Origin: Halomonas sp. SpR1
Lineage (GTDB): Bacteria; Pseudomonadota; Gammaproteobacteria; Pseudomonadales; Halomonadaceae
NCBI RefSeq assembly: GCF_031010175.1
Contig: NZ_JAUAMB010000022.1
Location: 1 to 64,000 of the forward strand
DNA length: 64,000 nt
Direction of reading: 5' to 3'
Part shown: in pieces, positions 1 through 8,956 of the stretch
How positions within the stretch are numbered: the first letter of the stretch is position 1
Layout: every line of letters begins with the position of its first letter
Program-made: the position numbers and the translations under genes
The notes under the pieces: model-generated
Databases searched by the model: none
The model's input: the letters and a program-made list of their open reading frames with translations, nothing else
Told to the model about the DNA's origin: nothing

Positions 1-148
1 TACTCATCGGGGCCAGAGGCGCCAGGAGACGACGCCTCATGCACAGGCCGGATATATGGCAGCAACCTGTTCCTGCATCGATGACCGAAGCCTTGCAAGC
101 AGGGAGGAGACCATATATGGGTTTACAGCGCCTCCTCGTAGACCTGTC

Positions 149-165
149 GCCGGGTTAGCCCCGGC
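149..165 (-). terminator. Small GC hairpin downstream of pgi
   Basis: A perfect 6-bp inverted repeat, GCCGGG / CCCGGC with loop TTAGC, lies 17 bases beyond the pgi stop codon. There is no clear T-run after it in the pgi direction, so it is at best a weak or Rho-assisted terminator. The remaining bases 1-148 hold two copies of an ATATATGG word (near 53-60 and 113-120) and no gene I can support. Confidence 0.3.
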
Positions 166-181
166 TCGCTATCTGCTTAAT

Positions 182-1864
182 TCACTCCTGCTCCGCCGCC
201 CAAAATGCTTCAATCAAACCCTTACTGGAAGCATCCATCCGCGATAGATCTCCCTCATGGTCGATAATCTTTTGGGTATCCGTGGCAATCTGTTTGCCTA
301 GCTCAACGCCCCACTGATCAAACGGATTAATATCCCAAATCACCGCCTGAACAAAGACCTTATGCTCGTAAAGCGCGATAAGCGAACCAAGGGTTGCTGG
401 GGTAAGCTGATCAAGCAGCACCGTGGTCGAGGGCTGGTTGCCCCGGTAGCGCTTATGCTCCGGCCGCGGGCCGTCATCTTCCAAGGCGTCGTCGCCAAGC
501 ATCAATACCCGGGATTGGGCAAAGCAGTTGGCCAGCGCCAAACGGTGCTGAGTCTTCAGATGGCGCCGGGTATCCAGGTCTTCCACTTCATCATAACGCT
601 TGAGCGGCGCTATGAAATCGCATACTACCGGCTGGGTGCCTTGGTGCAGCAACTGGTAAAAAGCATGCTGGGCATTAGGGCCAAGCTGACCCCAGAGTAC
701 CGGGCAGGTGGAGTAGTTAACCGGCTGGCCTTGGCGGGTAACCGACTTGCCGTTGGACTCCATCTCAAGCTGTTCAAGGTAAGCGGCAAAATACTCCAAT
801 CGTCCATCGTAGGGCAGTATGGAGTGCGCGCGAATATCTAGAAAATTAACGTTCCAGATGCCCGCCAAGCCAAGCAGTACCGGTAAATTATCTTCCATGG
901 GCGCTTCAGAAAAGTGGCGATCCATGACGTGGGCACCGGCTAGAAACTCGCGGAAATTATCCATCCCCACGACTAGCGCAATCGGCAAGCCAATGGTACC
1001 CCACAACGAGTAGCGTCCGCCGACCCACTCCCAAAAGGTTAGTTGATGGTCATCTGCAATGCCCCACTCGGTCATTTTCTCAGGACTCGCCGATACACCG
1101 ATAAAGTGTTGGCGCACCACTAACTCAGCGCTAATCGGCGTCGCACCATGCTGGGTTAAGCGGCTCAAGAGCCACTCTCGTGCCGTGTTAGCGTTGGAGA
1201 GCGTGTCAATGGTGGTAAACGACTTCGACGACAGTACAAAGATGGTGGTTTCAGGGTTTAGACGGCTAAGATAATCCGCTAACTGCGAGCCATCCATAGT
1301 CGAGGCAAAATGCACCTCAACCGGATGAATATCTTTGGGCCGAAAGTCTGCCAAAGCGTGGGTAACCATCAATGGCCCCAGGTCGGAGCCGCCAACGCCA
1401 AGATTAACCACATGCCGAATCGGTTTACCGGTGGCACCGCGCCACTGTCCTGCGTGCAGTCGGCAGACCAAGCGCTCCATTTGGGCAAGACTTTCGTGCA
1501 CGGCAGCGACGATATCCTCCCCTTCAACCTCGAGCGTGGCATCGGCAGGTAAACGCAACGCCGTATGTAACGCCGGGCGATTTTCACTGACGTTCACTCG
1601 TTTACCGCTTAGCAGAGCTTCAATCGCCGAGGGCACACCCGCTTCAGTCGCCAGCGTAAACAGATGCTCGAGCGTATCGTCATCCCAACGCTGCTTGGAA
1701 AGATCCAGCGTCAAGCCCGCCACCTGGCGAGTAAAACTCTCCCAGCGCGTGGGTTCGGTGCCAAACAGCGTTTTTAGGTGAACGTGCTGCAGCGTTTCAG
1801 CATGATGCTTTAACGTCTGCCACGCAGGTAACGTATCGGGGGTAGCGCTTGATGCTGAGGCCAT
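182..1864 (-). CDS. pgi: Glucose-6-phosphate isomerase
   Basis: Cytosolic enzyme interconverting glucose-6-phosphate and fructose-6-phosphate. The protein is 560 aa against about 549 in E. coli. It carries the PGI signatures VNLGVGGSDLGP in the N-terminal half and GGRYSLWGTIGLP near the middle, plus the region LEMESNGKSV and the C-terminal WGVELGKQIA that supplies the active-site lysine. I start at the ATG at 1864, preceded by GGAG with 8-base spacing; an upstream in-frame extension to 1891 has no support. It is divergent from cmoA across about 120 bp that must hold both promoters. Confidence 0.97.
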   Translation of the reverse strand: MASASSATPDTLPAWQTLKHHAETLQHVHLKTLFGTEPTRWESFTRQVAGLTLDLSKQRWDDDTLEHLFTLATEAGVPSAIEALLSGKRVNVSENRPALHTALRLPADATLEVEGEDIVAAVHESLAQMERLVCRLHAGQWRGATGKPIRHVVNLGVGGSDLGPLMVTHALADFRPKDIHPVEVHFASTMDGSQLADYLSRLNPETTIFVLSSKSFTTIDTLSNANTAREWLLSRLTQHGATPISAELVVRQHFIGVSASPEKMTEWGIADDHQLTFWEWVGGRYSLWGTIGLPIALVVGMDNFREFLAGAHVMDRHFSEAPMEDNLPVLLGLAGIWNVNFLDIRAHSILPYDGRLEYFAAYLEQLEMESNGKSVTRQGQPVNYSTCPVLWGQLGPNAQHAFYQLLHQGTQPVVCDFIAPLKRYDEVEDLDTRRHLKTQHRLALANCFAQSRVLMLGDDALEDDGPRPEHKRYRGNQPSTTVLLDQLTPATLGSLIALYEHKVFVQAVIWDINPFDQWGVELGKQIATDTQKIIDHEGDLSRMDASSKGLIEAFWAAEQE

Positions 1865-1985
1865 GTGGCATCTCCAGTGGCGTCGTTCCATGCAAGGTCT
1901 GTTCTGGGGTACTTTTCTGACTTACTGTTCTGACATACAAAGGGCGCGTAAACTACGCAACCTCATTAACAATACCGGCTTGCCC

Positions 1986-2729
1986 ATGAGTGATGCATCT
2001 TACCGTGACGCTATCTTTTCGACACCCCTTGACCGCGTAGCGCGGTTCTCTTTCGATGAAAAAGTGGTCGCCTGTTTCCCTGATATGATCCGCCGATCAG
2101 TGCCTGGCTACGGGCAAATTCTGGGCATGCTGAGTTTAATTGCCCAGCGCCACCTTCGCCATGGCGCCCATGTATATGACCTCGGCTGCTCGCTTGGCGC
2201 TTCAGGTCTTGCTTTGGCTGGCGCGCTGCCACCTGATGCGTTTCGCTATACGGGCGTCGATCTGTCACCCGCCATGGTAGCCCAGGCACGGCAAACGTTT
2301 GCGGATGAGTGCCCAACGTATGCGATACAGGTGGAAGAAGCCGATATCCGTACCCTGGAGTATGCACCTTCGGGCATGATCATTCTCAACTTTACCCTGC
2401 AGTTTCTGCCCGCCGCTGACCGCGATGCGCTGTTGGCACGGCTCTATGCCGCGCTGGAGCCCGGCGGCGTGCTGATTCTTTCGGAGAAAACCGTCGATGC
2501 CGACGAGCGAGACAACGCCTGGCGGGTTGAGCGTTACCACGACTTCAAGCGCGCCAACGGCTACAGCGACCTGGAAATCAGCCAAAAACGCACAGCTCTG
2601 GAGAACGTCCTGGTGCCCGACACTCTGGACGCGCTGCATGGGCGTCTTAAGCAAGCCGGATTTCCACGCTCAATGACCTGGTTTCAGTACCTCAACTTTG
2701 CCTCGCTGATTGCGTTTAAGGAGGGTTAA
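1986..2729 (+). CDS. cmoA: Carboxy-S-adenosyl-L-methionine synthase CmoA
   Basis: CmoA converts SAM and prephenate into carboxy-SAM, the donor used by CmoB to make 5-carboxymethoxyuridine (cmo5U) at tRNA position 34. The protein is 247 aa, the normal family length. The Rossmann SAM-binding loop DLGCSLGASG is at residues 65-74, and the N-terminal segment (FSFDEKVVACFPDMIRRSVP) is the typical CmoA opening. I start at the ATG at 1986 although the frame is open further upstream, because homology begins here. The stop codon is two bases before the cmoB start, so the two are almost certainly one operon. Confidence 0.96.
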   Translation: MSDASYRDAIFSTPLDRVARFSFDEKVVACFPDMIRRSVPGYGQILGMLSLIAQRHLRHGAHVYDLGCSLGASGLALAGALPPDAFRYTGVDLSPAMVAQARQTFADECPTYAIQVEEADIRTLEYAPSGMIILNFTLQFLPAADRDALLARLYAALEPGGVLILSEKTVDADERDNAWRVERYHDFKRANGYSDLEISQKRTALENVLVPDTLDALHGRLKQAGFPRSMTWFQYLNFASLIAFKEG

Positions 2730-2731
2730 AG

Positions 2732-3742
2732 GTGGCGCCGTTATCCGATGATCATCGCGCAATTTATCAGGCATTTTTGGATCAAGCCGTTCTCGACGCA
2801 TCGCTTACTGCTTGGCTGGCGAAACTACCCGAGCAACTAGCTCACGGGCTTGACCGCAACCGTCACGGCGACCTTTCCGCCTGGGAGAAAGCCGTCGCTA
2901 AACTGCCCGCGCTTCCCACTGAGCGGCATGTCGACTTAAACAGCGATACCGTCAGCGTTGACCTGGAATTTAGCGATAGCCAGCAGCGCCAGTGCTTTAA
3001 CCTACTAAGAAAGCTCGCCCCGTGGCGTAAAGGCCCTTTTCAACTGGGTGGCATCCATATTGACACCGAGTGGCGCTCGGACTGGAAATGGCAGAGAGTG
3101 GCACCACACCTGGCACCGCTAAAATATCGCAAAGTGCTCGATGTGGGCGGCGGCAGCGGTTACCACGCCTGGCGGATGGCAGGGGCTGGCGCAGCCTTTG
3201 TGTTGGTGATCGACCCTTCGCCACGTTTCTACTGGCAGTTTCAGGCGGTTCGCCACTTCGTCGGCGATGCCGATGGCGGTAGAACGCAGTTTTTACCCGT
3301 GGGTATAGAAGATGTGCCCGAGAACCTGGGCTTTTTCGATACGGTATTTTCCATGGGCGTGCTCTATCACCGCTCTGCACCGTTAGAACATCTTCAACAG
3401 CTAAAAGCGGCCATGGCGCCGGGCGGCGAGCTAGTGCTGGAAACCCTGGTGGTCGAAGGTGATGAGCGGACGGTCTTTGTCCCCGGCGAACGTTACGCCG
3501 CCATGCCCAACGTCTACTTTCTGCCCTCTTCAAAAGCACTGTGCCACTGGCTGGAGCGCTGTGGCTTTAACAACGTGCGGGTAGTTGATGAGGCGGTCAC
3601 CACGTTAGACGAGCAGCGCTCAACGGAGTGGATGACCTACCAGTCGTTGGCTGATTTTCTCGACCCTAACGACCGCACCCGCACTATTGAAGGCTACCCC
3701 GCACCGCGCAGAGCGGTGATTCTGGCGAATAAACCGGGGTAA
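2732..3742 (+). CDS. cmoB: tRNA U34 carboxymethyltransferase CmoB
   Basis: CmoB transfers the carboxymethyl group of carboxy-SAM to 5-hydroxyuridine at the tRNA wobble position, giving cmo5U. The protein is 336 aa. The conserved family block GIHIDTEWRSDWKW lies at about residues 107-120 and the methyltransferase loop DVGGGSGYH at 137-145. The start is GTG at 2732, preceded by AAGGAGGG that overlaps the end of cmoA, which implies translational coupling. The last pathway enzyme, CmoM, is encoded near 19 kb. Confidence 0.96.
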   Translation: MAPLSDDHRAIYQAFLDQAVLDASLTAWLAKLPEQLAHGLDRNRHGDLSAWEKAVAKLPALPTERHVDLNSDTVSVDLEFSDSQQRQCFNLLRKLAPWRKGPFQLGGIHIDTEWRSDWKWQRVAPHLAPLKYRKVLDVGGGSGYHAWRMAGAGAAFVLVIDPSPRFYWQFQAVRHFVGDADGGRTQFLPVGIEDVPENLGFFDTVFSMGVLYHRSAPLEHLQQLKAAMAPGGELVLETLVVEGDERTVFVPGERYAAMPNVYFLPSSKALCHWLERCGFNNVRVVDEAVTTLDEQRSTEWMTYQSLADFLDPNDRTRTIEGYPAPRRAVILANKPG

Positions 3743-3745
3743 TAA

Positions 3746-4420
3746 CTACCTTCTTAAAATCACCAGCCAGCGCCCCAGGTTCATGACGCTAGCGAGAGAG
3801 GCAGCAACGTAGGTAAAGGCGCAGGCGGTGAGTACGTGCCGGGCACCGGGCATATCGTAAGGCGGCACGTACTCTTTCAACAGCGGCAGCGCGCGGTTAA
3901 AGCTGGCATCAAACTCTACCGGCAGGGTCACTAGATGCACCAATGCTGCGGTGCCAAAGCTAATAACTGCGATAGCAATCACTATCGCTAGACCACCCGG
4001 CAAACGCGTTAGTAGAAATAGAAAAGGCGCGGCCATCATGAGTAGAGCGCCGAGTTTTTCGGCTTTTTGGGCTACGCCGATTAAGCGGCTACGAGCCAGT
4101 AGAGGCGCGTAACCCTGGTAATGCTGAATGGCGTGGCCAACCTCGTGGGCAGCGACGGTGACAGCAGTTAGCGAACGGCCATCATAGTTGTCCGGGGAAA
4201 GCCTTACGCAGCGCGTTTCGGGGTCATAATGATCGCCAAACTCGGTGCGCTCGACACTCGCGCCTTCAATACCCAGTCGGCGCAGCAAATGATCGGCAAG
4301 CTCTGCCCCAGTGCCAGGATAGTCGTCACGACCACGAGTATGGCGTTTGAGCACCCACTTGGCCCATGCATTGGGGAGTACAAAAACGACCAGTGCGAAA
4401 ATGATCAGCAGAACAACCAT
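3746..4420 (-). CDS. Membrane-anchored neutral zinc metallopeptidase (YugP-like)
   Basis: Predicted membrane zinc peptidase of the YugP/DUF zinc-peptidase family; the substrate is unknown. The 224-aa protein begins with a hydrophobic segment (residues 1-16), has the zinc motif HEVGH at 92-96, and has further hydrophobic segments around 125-165 and near the C-terminus. An in-frame TTG lies upstream, but I use the ATG at 4420. It is convergent with cmoB, with three bases between stop codons. It could act in membrane-protein turnover; that is a guess from topology only. Confidence 0.85.
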   Translation of the reverse strand: MVVLLIIFALVVFVLPNAWAKWVLKRHTRGRDDYPGTGAELADHLLRRLGIEGASVERTEFGDHYDPETRCVRLSPDNYDGRSLTAVTVAAHEVGHAIQHYQGYAPLLARSRLIGVAQKAEKLGALLMMAAPFLFLLTRLPGGLAIVIAIAVISFGTAALVHLVTLPVEFDASFNRALPLLKEYVPPYDMPGARHVLTACAFTYVAASLASVMNLGRWLVILRR

Positions 4421-4564
4421 GGCAGTCTCTATCCATAAACAACCGCCGTTAGACAAACGACGGTAACAGGTTTTTTCTCAGCCTAGCGGTTATCAGATGA
4501 GTGCTTATCAGATTAGCTTTTACCATGGGGACTGACTTGGCAACAGCGTTGTGTGAGAGTGTGG

Positions 4565-5683
4565 TTATGCAGAGGTGTTGCGATGCTCCTCCACGTCGCG
4601 CTTAACGGCTGCTAAGCCGTGGGCAGAGATATGGCCCTGGGCGTGGGCATGCTCGGCAATCAGAACGCTATCGACGGCTAACACCAACTCACACTGGGTA
4701 CCCACCAATTCATCGCGTAACCGCTGGATGGCCTGCTCACGCTTGGGATTTTTATCCACCCGGCGTATATAGATGGCTTTTATCCGATCCGGATAGGCTT
4801 TCACGATCTCGAAATACACTTCTGGATCGTGCTGACCGCTGTCGCCGATCAGTATGCAGGGCATCTCGTTGTAGAGGGTCAACATGCGATCGATCAGATC
4901 GCGCTTGTGCTCTTCTGCACGGCGCGGCCATGGGCGGCGTAAAGAGATGCCCCACTCACGTAAGAAGATAATCGGCCCAACGGGAATACGGTTTATCTGA
5001 AAAAAGGTTTCGAGCATTTCGTAAATGGCCCAGGGCCCCCGAGAGACATACAAGATGGGCCGTTCGGCGCGCTCGCTAACGCCACGATGCAGTGCTTGAT
5101 AGAGCGATGCCACTCCAGGGAAAGCGGTGCGGCGGTGGGGTTTTTTGACAAATAGCCGGTAAAGCATTTTGAGCTTTTCCGCCACGCCGGTAAACATCAC
5201 GGTGTCATCGATATCGCTGATCACCAGCAAATCTGCTTCGGGGGGTGGTACGTAAACTTCAACGTGAGTGCGCACCGGGGTTTGATCAGGGCAGTGCACC
5301 AAAATATCGGCGCGGTGCCAGGAGACATCAATGGGTAGAGCGTGACTGATCGGCAGATGCACATCGAAATAACCATCGCGATCCGTACCGACGCAGAGCT
5401 GATTTTCACCGATGTGGATTTCCACCTGCGCATCGGCAAGACCACGGCGCAAAACCCGCCGCGCCACATCGGCTGTATCGCGCCACATGCCATGGCGCGG
5501 GATCGCCCGGCCAAGTGCCGCCTGACGAAACACCCTACCCATGACAAATATTTCATGCTGAGAGCCGTAACCACGGTAGGGATGAACCACCATGCCACCG
5601 CGGCCACTGTCGCCCTTGATAGGCTTGGCAATAACATGGACAAGCCTTTTGACAAAGCTTGCCCACTGACGTAATACGCTCAT
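4565..5683 (-). CDS. App1-type phosphatidate phosphatase (DUF2183)
   Basis: The 372-aa protein belongs to the App1/DUF2183 family, related to yeast App1, a phosphatidate phosphatase of the HAD superfamily. The catalytic DxDxT motif is D157-I-D159-D-T161, and a second HAD-like segment ILIGDSGQHDPEVY lies further on. The N-terminal 150 residues resemble the beta-rich accessory region of App1. Its ATG at 5683 overlaps the stop of the upstream PfpI-like gene by one base (TGATG), so the two are translationally coupled. A role in membrane lipid turnover is inferred from the family only. Confidence 0.88.
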   Translation of the reverse strand: MSVLRQWASFVKRLVHVIAKPIKGDSGRGGMVVHPYRGYGSQHEIFVMGRVFRQAALGRAIPRHGMWRDTADVARRVLRRGLADAQVEIHIGENQLCVGTDRDGYFDVHLPISHALPIDVSWHRADILVHCPDQTPVRTHVEVYVPPPEADLLVISDIDDTVMFTGVAEKLKMLYRLFVKKPHRRTAFPGVASLYQALHRGVSERAERPILYVSRGPWAIYEMLETFFQINRIPVGPIIFLREWGISLRRPWPRRAEEHKRDLIDRMLTLYNEMPCILIGDSGQHDPEVYFEIVKAYPDRIKAIYIRRVDKNPKREQAIQRLRDELVGTQCELVLAVDSVLIAEHAHAQGHISAHGLAAVKRDVEEHRNTSA

Positions 5684-6249
5684 CAAGCGTGTTGACCGGA
5701 GTGGCGTCCTTCCTGCAGCTCTTCGAGTAACTTGGCGTTAAAGGCATCCAAGTCTTTCGGCGTACGGCTAGTCACTAGCCCACTGTCAACAACGACGGGC
5801 TCATCCACCCATTCAACGCCGGCATTAAGTAGGTCTTGTGCAACGCTGGGGACAGACGTCATGCGGCGGCCATCCACTACACCCGCATTGATTAAAATCC
5901 AGGGCGCATGGCAAATAGCAGCCACTGGCTTGCCTGCTTCGAAAAACGCTTTTACGAAGCTTAATGCCTCGTCGTTGGTGCGCAGCTCATCGGGATTGAA
6001 TAAGCCACCGGGAAGGACTAAAGCGTGATAGTCAGACTCACTAGCATCTGAAAGAGCTTTATCAGCTTCGTAGGTATCCCCCCAGTCGGTTTCAGCCCAG
6101 GCGCGAATTCCTTTACCGTCCGGGGACACTAAATGTACCTCAACCCCCTCTTTTTGCAGGGCGGCGCGGGGTACGCTCAGCTCAGACTCTTCAAAACCAT
6201 CTGCGGCTAAAATAGCAACACGTTTACCGTTGAGTGCTTGTTTCATCAT
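5683..6249 (-). CDS. DJ-1/PfpI family type 1 glutamine amidotransferase-like protein
   Basis: The 188-aa protein of the PfpI/YhbO/DJ-1 superfamily may be a deglycase, chaperone or stress protein; activity in this family is debated. The nucleophile elbow AICHAPW places the reactive Cys at 113 followed by His114, and the conserved acidic residue is in GFEESE (20-24). AAGGAG sits 5 bases before the ATG at 6249; a second ATG follows immediately. It is first in a two-gene operon with the App1-type phosphatase. The 137 bp upstream contain TTGACC on the minus strand as a possible -35 box. Confidence 0.9.
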   Translation of the reverse strand: MMKQALNGKRVAILAADGFEESELSVPRAALQKEGVEVHLVSPDGKGIRAWAETDWGDTYEADKALSDASESDYHALVLPGGLFNPDELRTNDEALSFVKAFFEAGKPVAAICHAPWILINAGVVDGRRMTSVPSVAQDLLNAGVEWVDEPVVVDSGLVTSRTPKDLDAFNAKLLEELQEGRHSGQHA

Positions 6250-6386
6250 GCTCTCCTTTTCGTGATGATAGGCGTTTATAACGCACCACTAGTGTGGCGC
6301 ATATTGCATCAGGGTCAAGCCCTCCTGCTTATGATACAAGAACGTCTACAGGCGCCCCAGACCTATAGAGGCTCTCGAATTGAGCG

Positions 6387-7274
6387 CTAGGCGTTATGTA
6401 CAATGTTACCTGTCTCAGCGAGATCGTACCCTCTCAACTGCTTTGCCCGCTCGGTAAAACGCGCTTGATGCGCAAACGCCAATAGACGCTGTACAGAAGG
6501 TTCAAAATAGCTCCGCCGCCGCATGATTAAATCAAACGGCTCATCCCAGAGTGGAATGAAACCCAATTGCTGACAATGGGCGGCGGCTTCGACCCCCAGC
6601 CCCACATCGGCCTCGCCCTGAGCAATGCTGAGTGCCAAATCATCCTCGTTTAAGGACGCGTGTGGCGCCCAGTTCAGCGACGAGCTCTCTATCCCTGCTT
6701 GTTTTAGCAAACAGCTCAGCAGCCTTGCTGCCCCAGCATCTGGCTGGCGGTGGGCCACACGGACGTCGATTCGTTTTAAATCGCTAAGCCCGGAGATCTT
6801 CAGCGGGTTGTCAGCAGGCAAGAGGAGCCCCTGACGGCGCTTGGCCCAGCGCACTATCAATAGATCACGCATGCCACTTAAGCCGAGTGCGCCGGGTTCG
6901 TTGTAGCGTTGGGTGGAAGCATCGAGCAAATGAATCCCCCCCAACATCGCCTTGCCATCAAGTAAACGCCGTACACCGTCACCACTGCCTTGGCAGAGCA
7001 TCGCCAGATCAGAGCCACTTTCCCGAATAGCCCACTCCAACAGCGGATCCTGGCTACCGGCCACCACGAGTGGCACCGACAGACGCTGCGCCTGGTCACC
7101 TTCCAAGTGATTCAACACCCATAGGTCTATTTGCTGACGGGGAAACAGCAGTTTTCCCGTTATCCGGCTGCACGGAATCTGGCCTTGGCGCACCAGGTCA
7201 TACACCTTGCGCTCTTTTAAGCGCAGGTAGTCAGCGACTTCTGCGGTAGTCAAATAAGCGTGTCGTTCAGGCAT
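6387..7274 (-). CDS. HTH/solute-binding-domain regulator of tungstate uptake (putative)
   Basis: This one-component regulator joins an excisionase/MerR-like helix-turn-helix (about residues 5-50, with TTAEVADYLRLKERKVYDLV) to a periplasmic-binding-protein-like domain (about 75-285) with no signal peptide, so it acts in the cytoplasm. The architecture fits a sensor for an oxyanion such as tungstate or molybdate. It is divergent from tupBCA, which is the main reason for the assignment. I choose the ATG at 7274; another ATG at 7301 lacks a ribosome binding site. Direct repeats in the shared promoter region may be its operators. Confidence 0.82.
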   Translation of the reverse strand: MPERHAYLTTAEVADYLRLKERKVYDLVRQGQIPCSRITGKLLFPRQQIDLWVLNHLEGDQAQRLSVPLVVAGSQDPLLEWAIRESGSDLAMLCQGSGDGVRRLLDGKAMLGGIHLLDASTQRYNEPGALGLSGMRDLLIVRWAKRRQGLLLPADNPLKISGLSDLKRIDVRVAHRQPDAGAARLLSCLLKQAGIESSSLNWAPHASLNEDDLALSIAQGEADVGLGVEAAAHCQQLGFIPLWDEPFDLIMRRRSYFEPSVQRLLAFAHQARFTERAKQLRGYDLAETGNIVHNA

Positions 7275-7315
7275 CGCGATGGGTACCTCATTGCATGGCA
7301 TTCACGCTGCGGCTT

Positions 7316-7350
7316 TGTGTAAGACTGTGTAAGACTGCATAAAACTGCAT
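7316..7350. repeat. 10-bp tandem repeat in the tup/regulator promoter region
   Basis: Consecutive 10-bp units TGTGTAAGAC, TGTGTAAGAC, TGCATAAAAC and a partial TGCAT lie between the divergent regulator and tupB. A 10-bp period places the units on one face of the helix, as expected for cooperative protein binding. They are closer to the regulator gene, so autoregulation is plausible. Confidence 0.5.
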
Positions 7351-7420
7351 CAATTTCAGCTCAGAGTGCATTTAGTCACTCTACGGTACATGATGCCACT
7401 TCTTGCGCAATTGTTTTTAC

Positions 7421-7448
7421 ACACCCGTTCTCGAACACCCGTTCTCAA
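7421..7448. repeat. 14-bp direct repeat upstream of tupB
   Basis: Two adjacent copies of ACACCCGTTCTC(G/A)A lie at 7421-7434 and 7435-7448, 22 bp before the tupB start codon. They may be operator half-sites for the adjacent regulator controlling tupBCA, or part of the 5' untranslated region. Confidence 0.45.
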
Positions 7449-7470
7449 ACAACAATGATGCAGACGCTCA

Positions 7471-8175
7471 ATGCTGACCAGTGACAACGCTTTTAGTACC
7501 GCCCTCACCCTGATTCTGGGTATGGATAGCGCGCTTATCTCCATTGTGGCGCTCTCGCTGCAGGTATCCCTGATGGCGGTAGTGATCGCCAGCCTGATAG
7601 CGCTGCCCTTAGGCGCCGCCCTGGCATTGTGGCGCTTCCCCGGTCGCAACGTAATGATTGTTGCCCTTAATGCCTTGATGGGCTTGCCGCCAGTGGTCGC
7701 CGGGCTGTGCGTTTACCTGCTGCTATCACGGGCAGGCCCGCTGGGCGAATGGGGGCTGCTGTTCACCCCCACTGCCATGGTGATCGCTCAGGTGATTCTG
7801 GTAATGCCCATTATCGCCGCCCTAACACGTCAACAGGTCGAAGCGCTCCACGGCGAATATGCCGAACAGTTGAATTCACTGGGGCTTACGCGCCTGCGTA
7901 TGATCCCTACTCTGCTATGGGATGCGCGCTTTGGGCTATTAACGGTGATCCTGGCAGGCTTTGGCCGCGCCAGCGCCGAGGTAGGCGCGGTAATGATTGT
8001 GGGTGGCAATATCGACGGTGTCACCCGGGTGATGACCACCAGCATTGTGCTGGAAACCAGCAAGGGCAACCTGCCCATGGCGCTTGGCTTGGGGATTATC
8101 CTGCTCGCCCTGGTCACCATGATTAATGCGATCGCCCATATCATTGGCGAAACGGCGAAAAGGCGGCTGGGATGA
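7471..8175 (+). CDS. tupB: Tungstate ABC transporter permease TupB
   Basis: Inner-membrane permease of the high-affinity tungstate importer, of normal length (234 aa), with about five to six hydrophobic segments. The cytoplasmic EAA-type loop lies in the region QLNSLGLTRLRMIPTLLWDA. The stop overlaps the tupC start (ATGA), and tupC and tupA follow. The ribosome binding site before the ATG at 7471 is weak. Confidence 0.9.
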   Translation: MLTSDNAFSTALTLILGMDSALISIVALSLQVSLMAVVIASLIALPLGAALALWRFPGRNVMIVALNALMGLPPVVAGLCVYLLLSRAGPLGEWGLLFTPTAMVIAQVILVMPIIAALTRQQVEALHGEYAEQLNSLGLTRLRMIPTLLWDARFGLLTVILAGFGRASAEVGAVMIVGGNIDGVTRVMTTSIVLETSKGNLPMALGLGIILLALVTMINAIAHIIGETAKRRLG

Positions 8176-8903
8176 ACGCGCATCATACGCCCCCTGTCGC
8201 TCCCCTTGAACTCGATAGCGTGGGCTTTATCCATCGCGGCCATACGCTGCTTAAGCCCACCTCACTGCGCTTGGCGGGCTGCCAGCGAACGCTAATAATG
8301 GGGCCGAATGGCGCTGGCAAAAGCCTGCTAATGCGCCTTGCCCATGGCCTATTGACGCCTACCAGCGGATCGGTTCGCTGGCAAGGCAAGCAGCCCGCGC
8401 AAGCGATGGTTTTTCAGCGCCCGGTGCTGCTGCGCCGCTCAGCGCTGGACAACCTCACCTATGTGCTAGCCATCAACAAAGCACCACGTCCAGAGCTGGC
8501 CACATTACCCCGAAAGGCGCAGGCAATGAGTGCCCTTGAGAAGTTTGGCTTAGCGCACCTCGCCAAACGCCCAGCGCGGGTGCTTTCCGGCGGCGAGCAG
8601 CAACGTTTGGCGTTGGCCCGGGCGTGGCTGCTCAACCCCCAAGTGCTGTTTTTAGATGAACCCACCTCGGCACTCGACCCCGCCGCCATCAAGGCCGTTG
8701 AAGATGCGGTATTGGAGTTTCATCACAGCGGTACTCGTATCGTCATGACCACCCATGATTTGCACCAAGCACGTCGTTTAGCCGATGACATTGTGTTTAT
8801 GCATAACGGTGAACTACTCGAACACACTCCTGCCCACGCCTTTTTTACCGCCCCCACCTCACGTGAGGCGGGGGCGTTTACTCGTGGCGAACTGGTTTGG
8901 TAA
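8172..8903 (+). CDS. tupC: Tungstate ABC transporter ATP-binding protein TupC
   Basis: The 243-aa ATPase energises TupB. It has Walker A GPNGAGKS at residues 44-51, the ABC signature LSGGEQQRLALARAW, Walker B LFLDEPTSALD and the switch histidine in TTHDLHQ. Its ATG overlaps the tupB stop by four bases. It lacks the C-terminal regulatory domain of ModC, which favours tungstate (Tup) over molybdate (Mod) assignment, in line with TupA downstream. Confidence 0.92.
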   Translation: MNAHHTPPVAPLELDSVGFIHRGHTLLKPTSLRLAGCQRTLIMGPNGAGKSLLMRLAHGLLTPTSGSVRWQGKQPAQAMVFQRPVLLRRSALDNLTYVLAINKAPRPELATLPRKAQAMSALEKFGLAHLAKRPARVLSGGEQQRLALARAWLLNPQVLFLDEPTSALDPAAIKAVEDAVLEFHHSGTRIVMTTHDLHQARRLADDIVFMHNGELLEHTPAHAFFTAPTSREAGAFTRGELVW

Positions 8904-8956
8904 CCCTGAGATTAAGCAGTACTGGCATTGAAGCATCATCCTCAAGGAGCAATAAA

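Noticed and set aside
1..40. Start of another minus-strand gene at the left edge
   Set aside because: An ATG at 40 opens a short frame to the window edge, but there is no ribosome binding site and too little sequence to judge.
362..841. 159-codon open frame opposite pgi
   Set aside because: It lies antisense inside a clear enzyme gene and has no recognisable domain; such frames are expected opposite GC-rich genes.
2997..3539. 180-codon open frame opposite cmoB
   Set aside because: Arg/Pro/Ser-rich shadow of cmoB with no family resemblance.
6250..6386. MerR-type promoter upstream of the PfpI-like gene
   Set aside because: TTGACC and a dyad-like AGGGTCAAGCCCT are present, but there is no convincing -10 at 19-20 bp spacing and no MerR regulator nearby.
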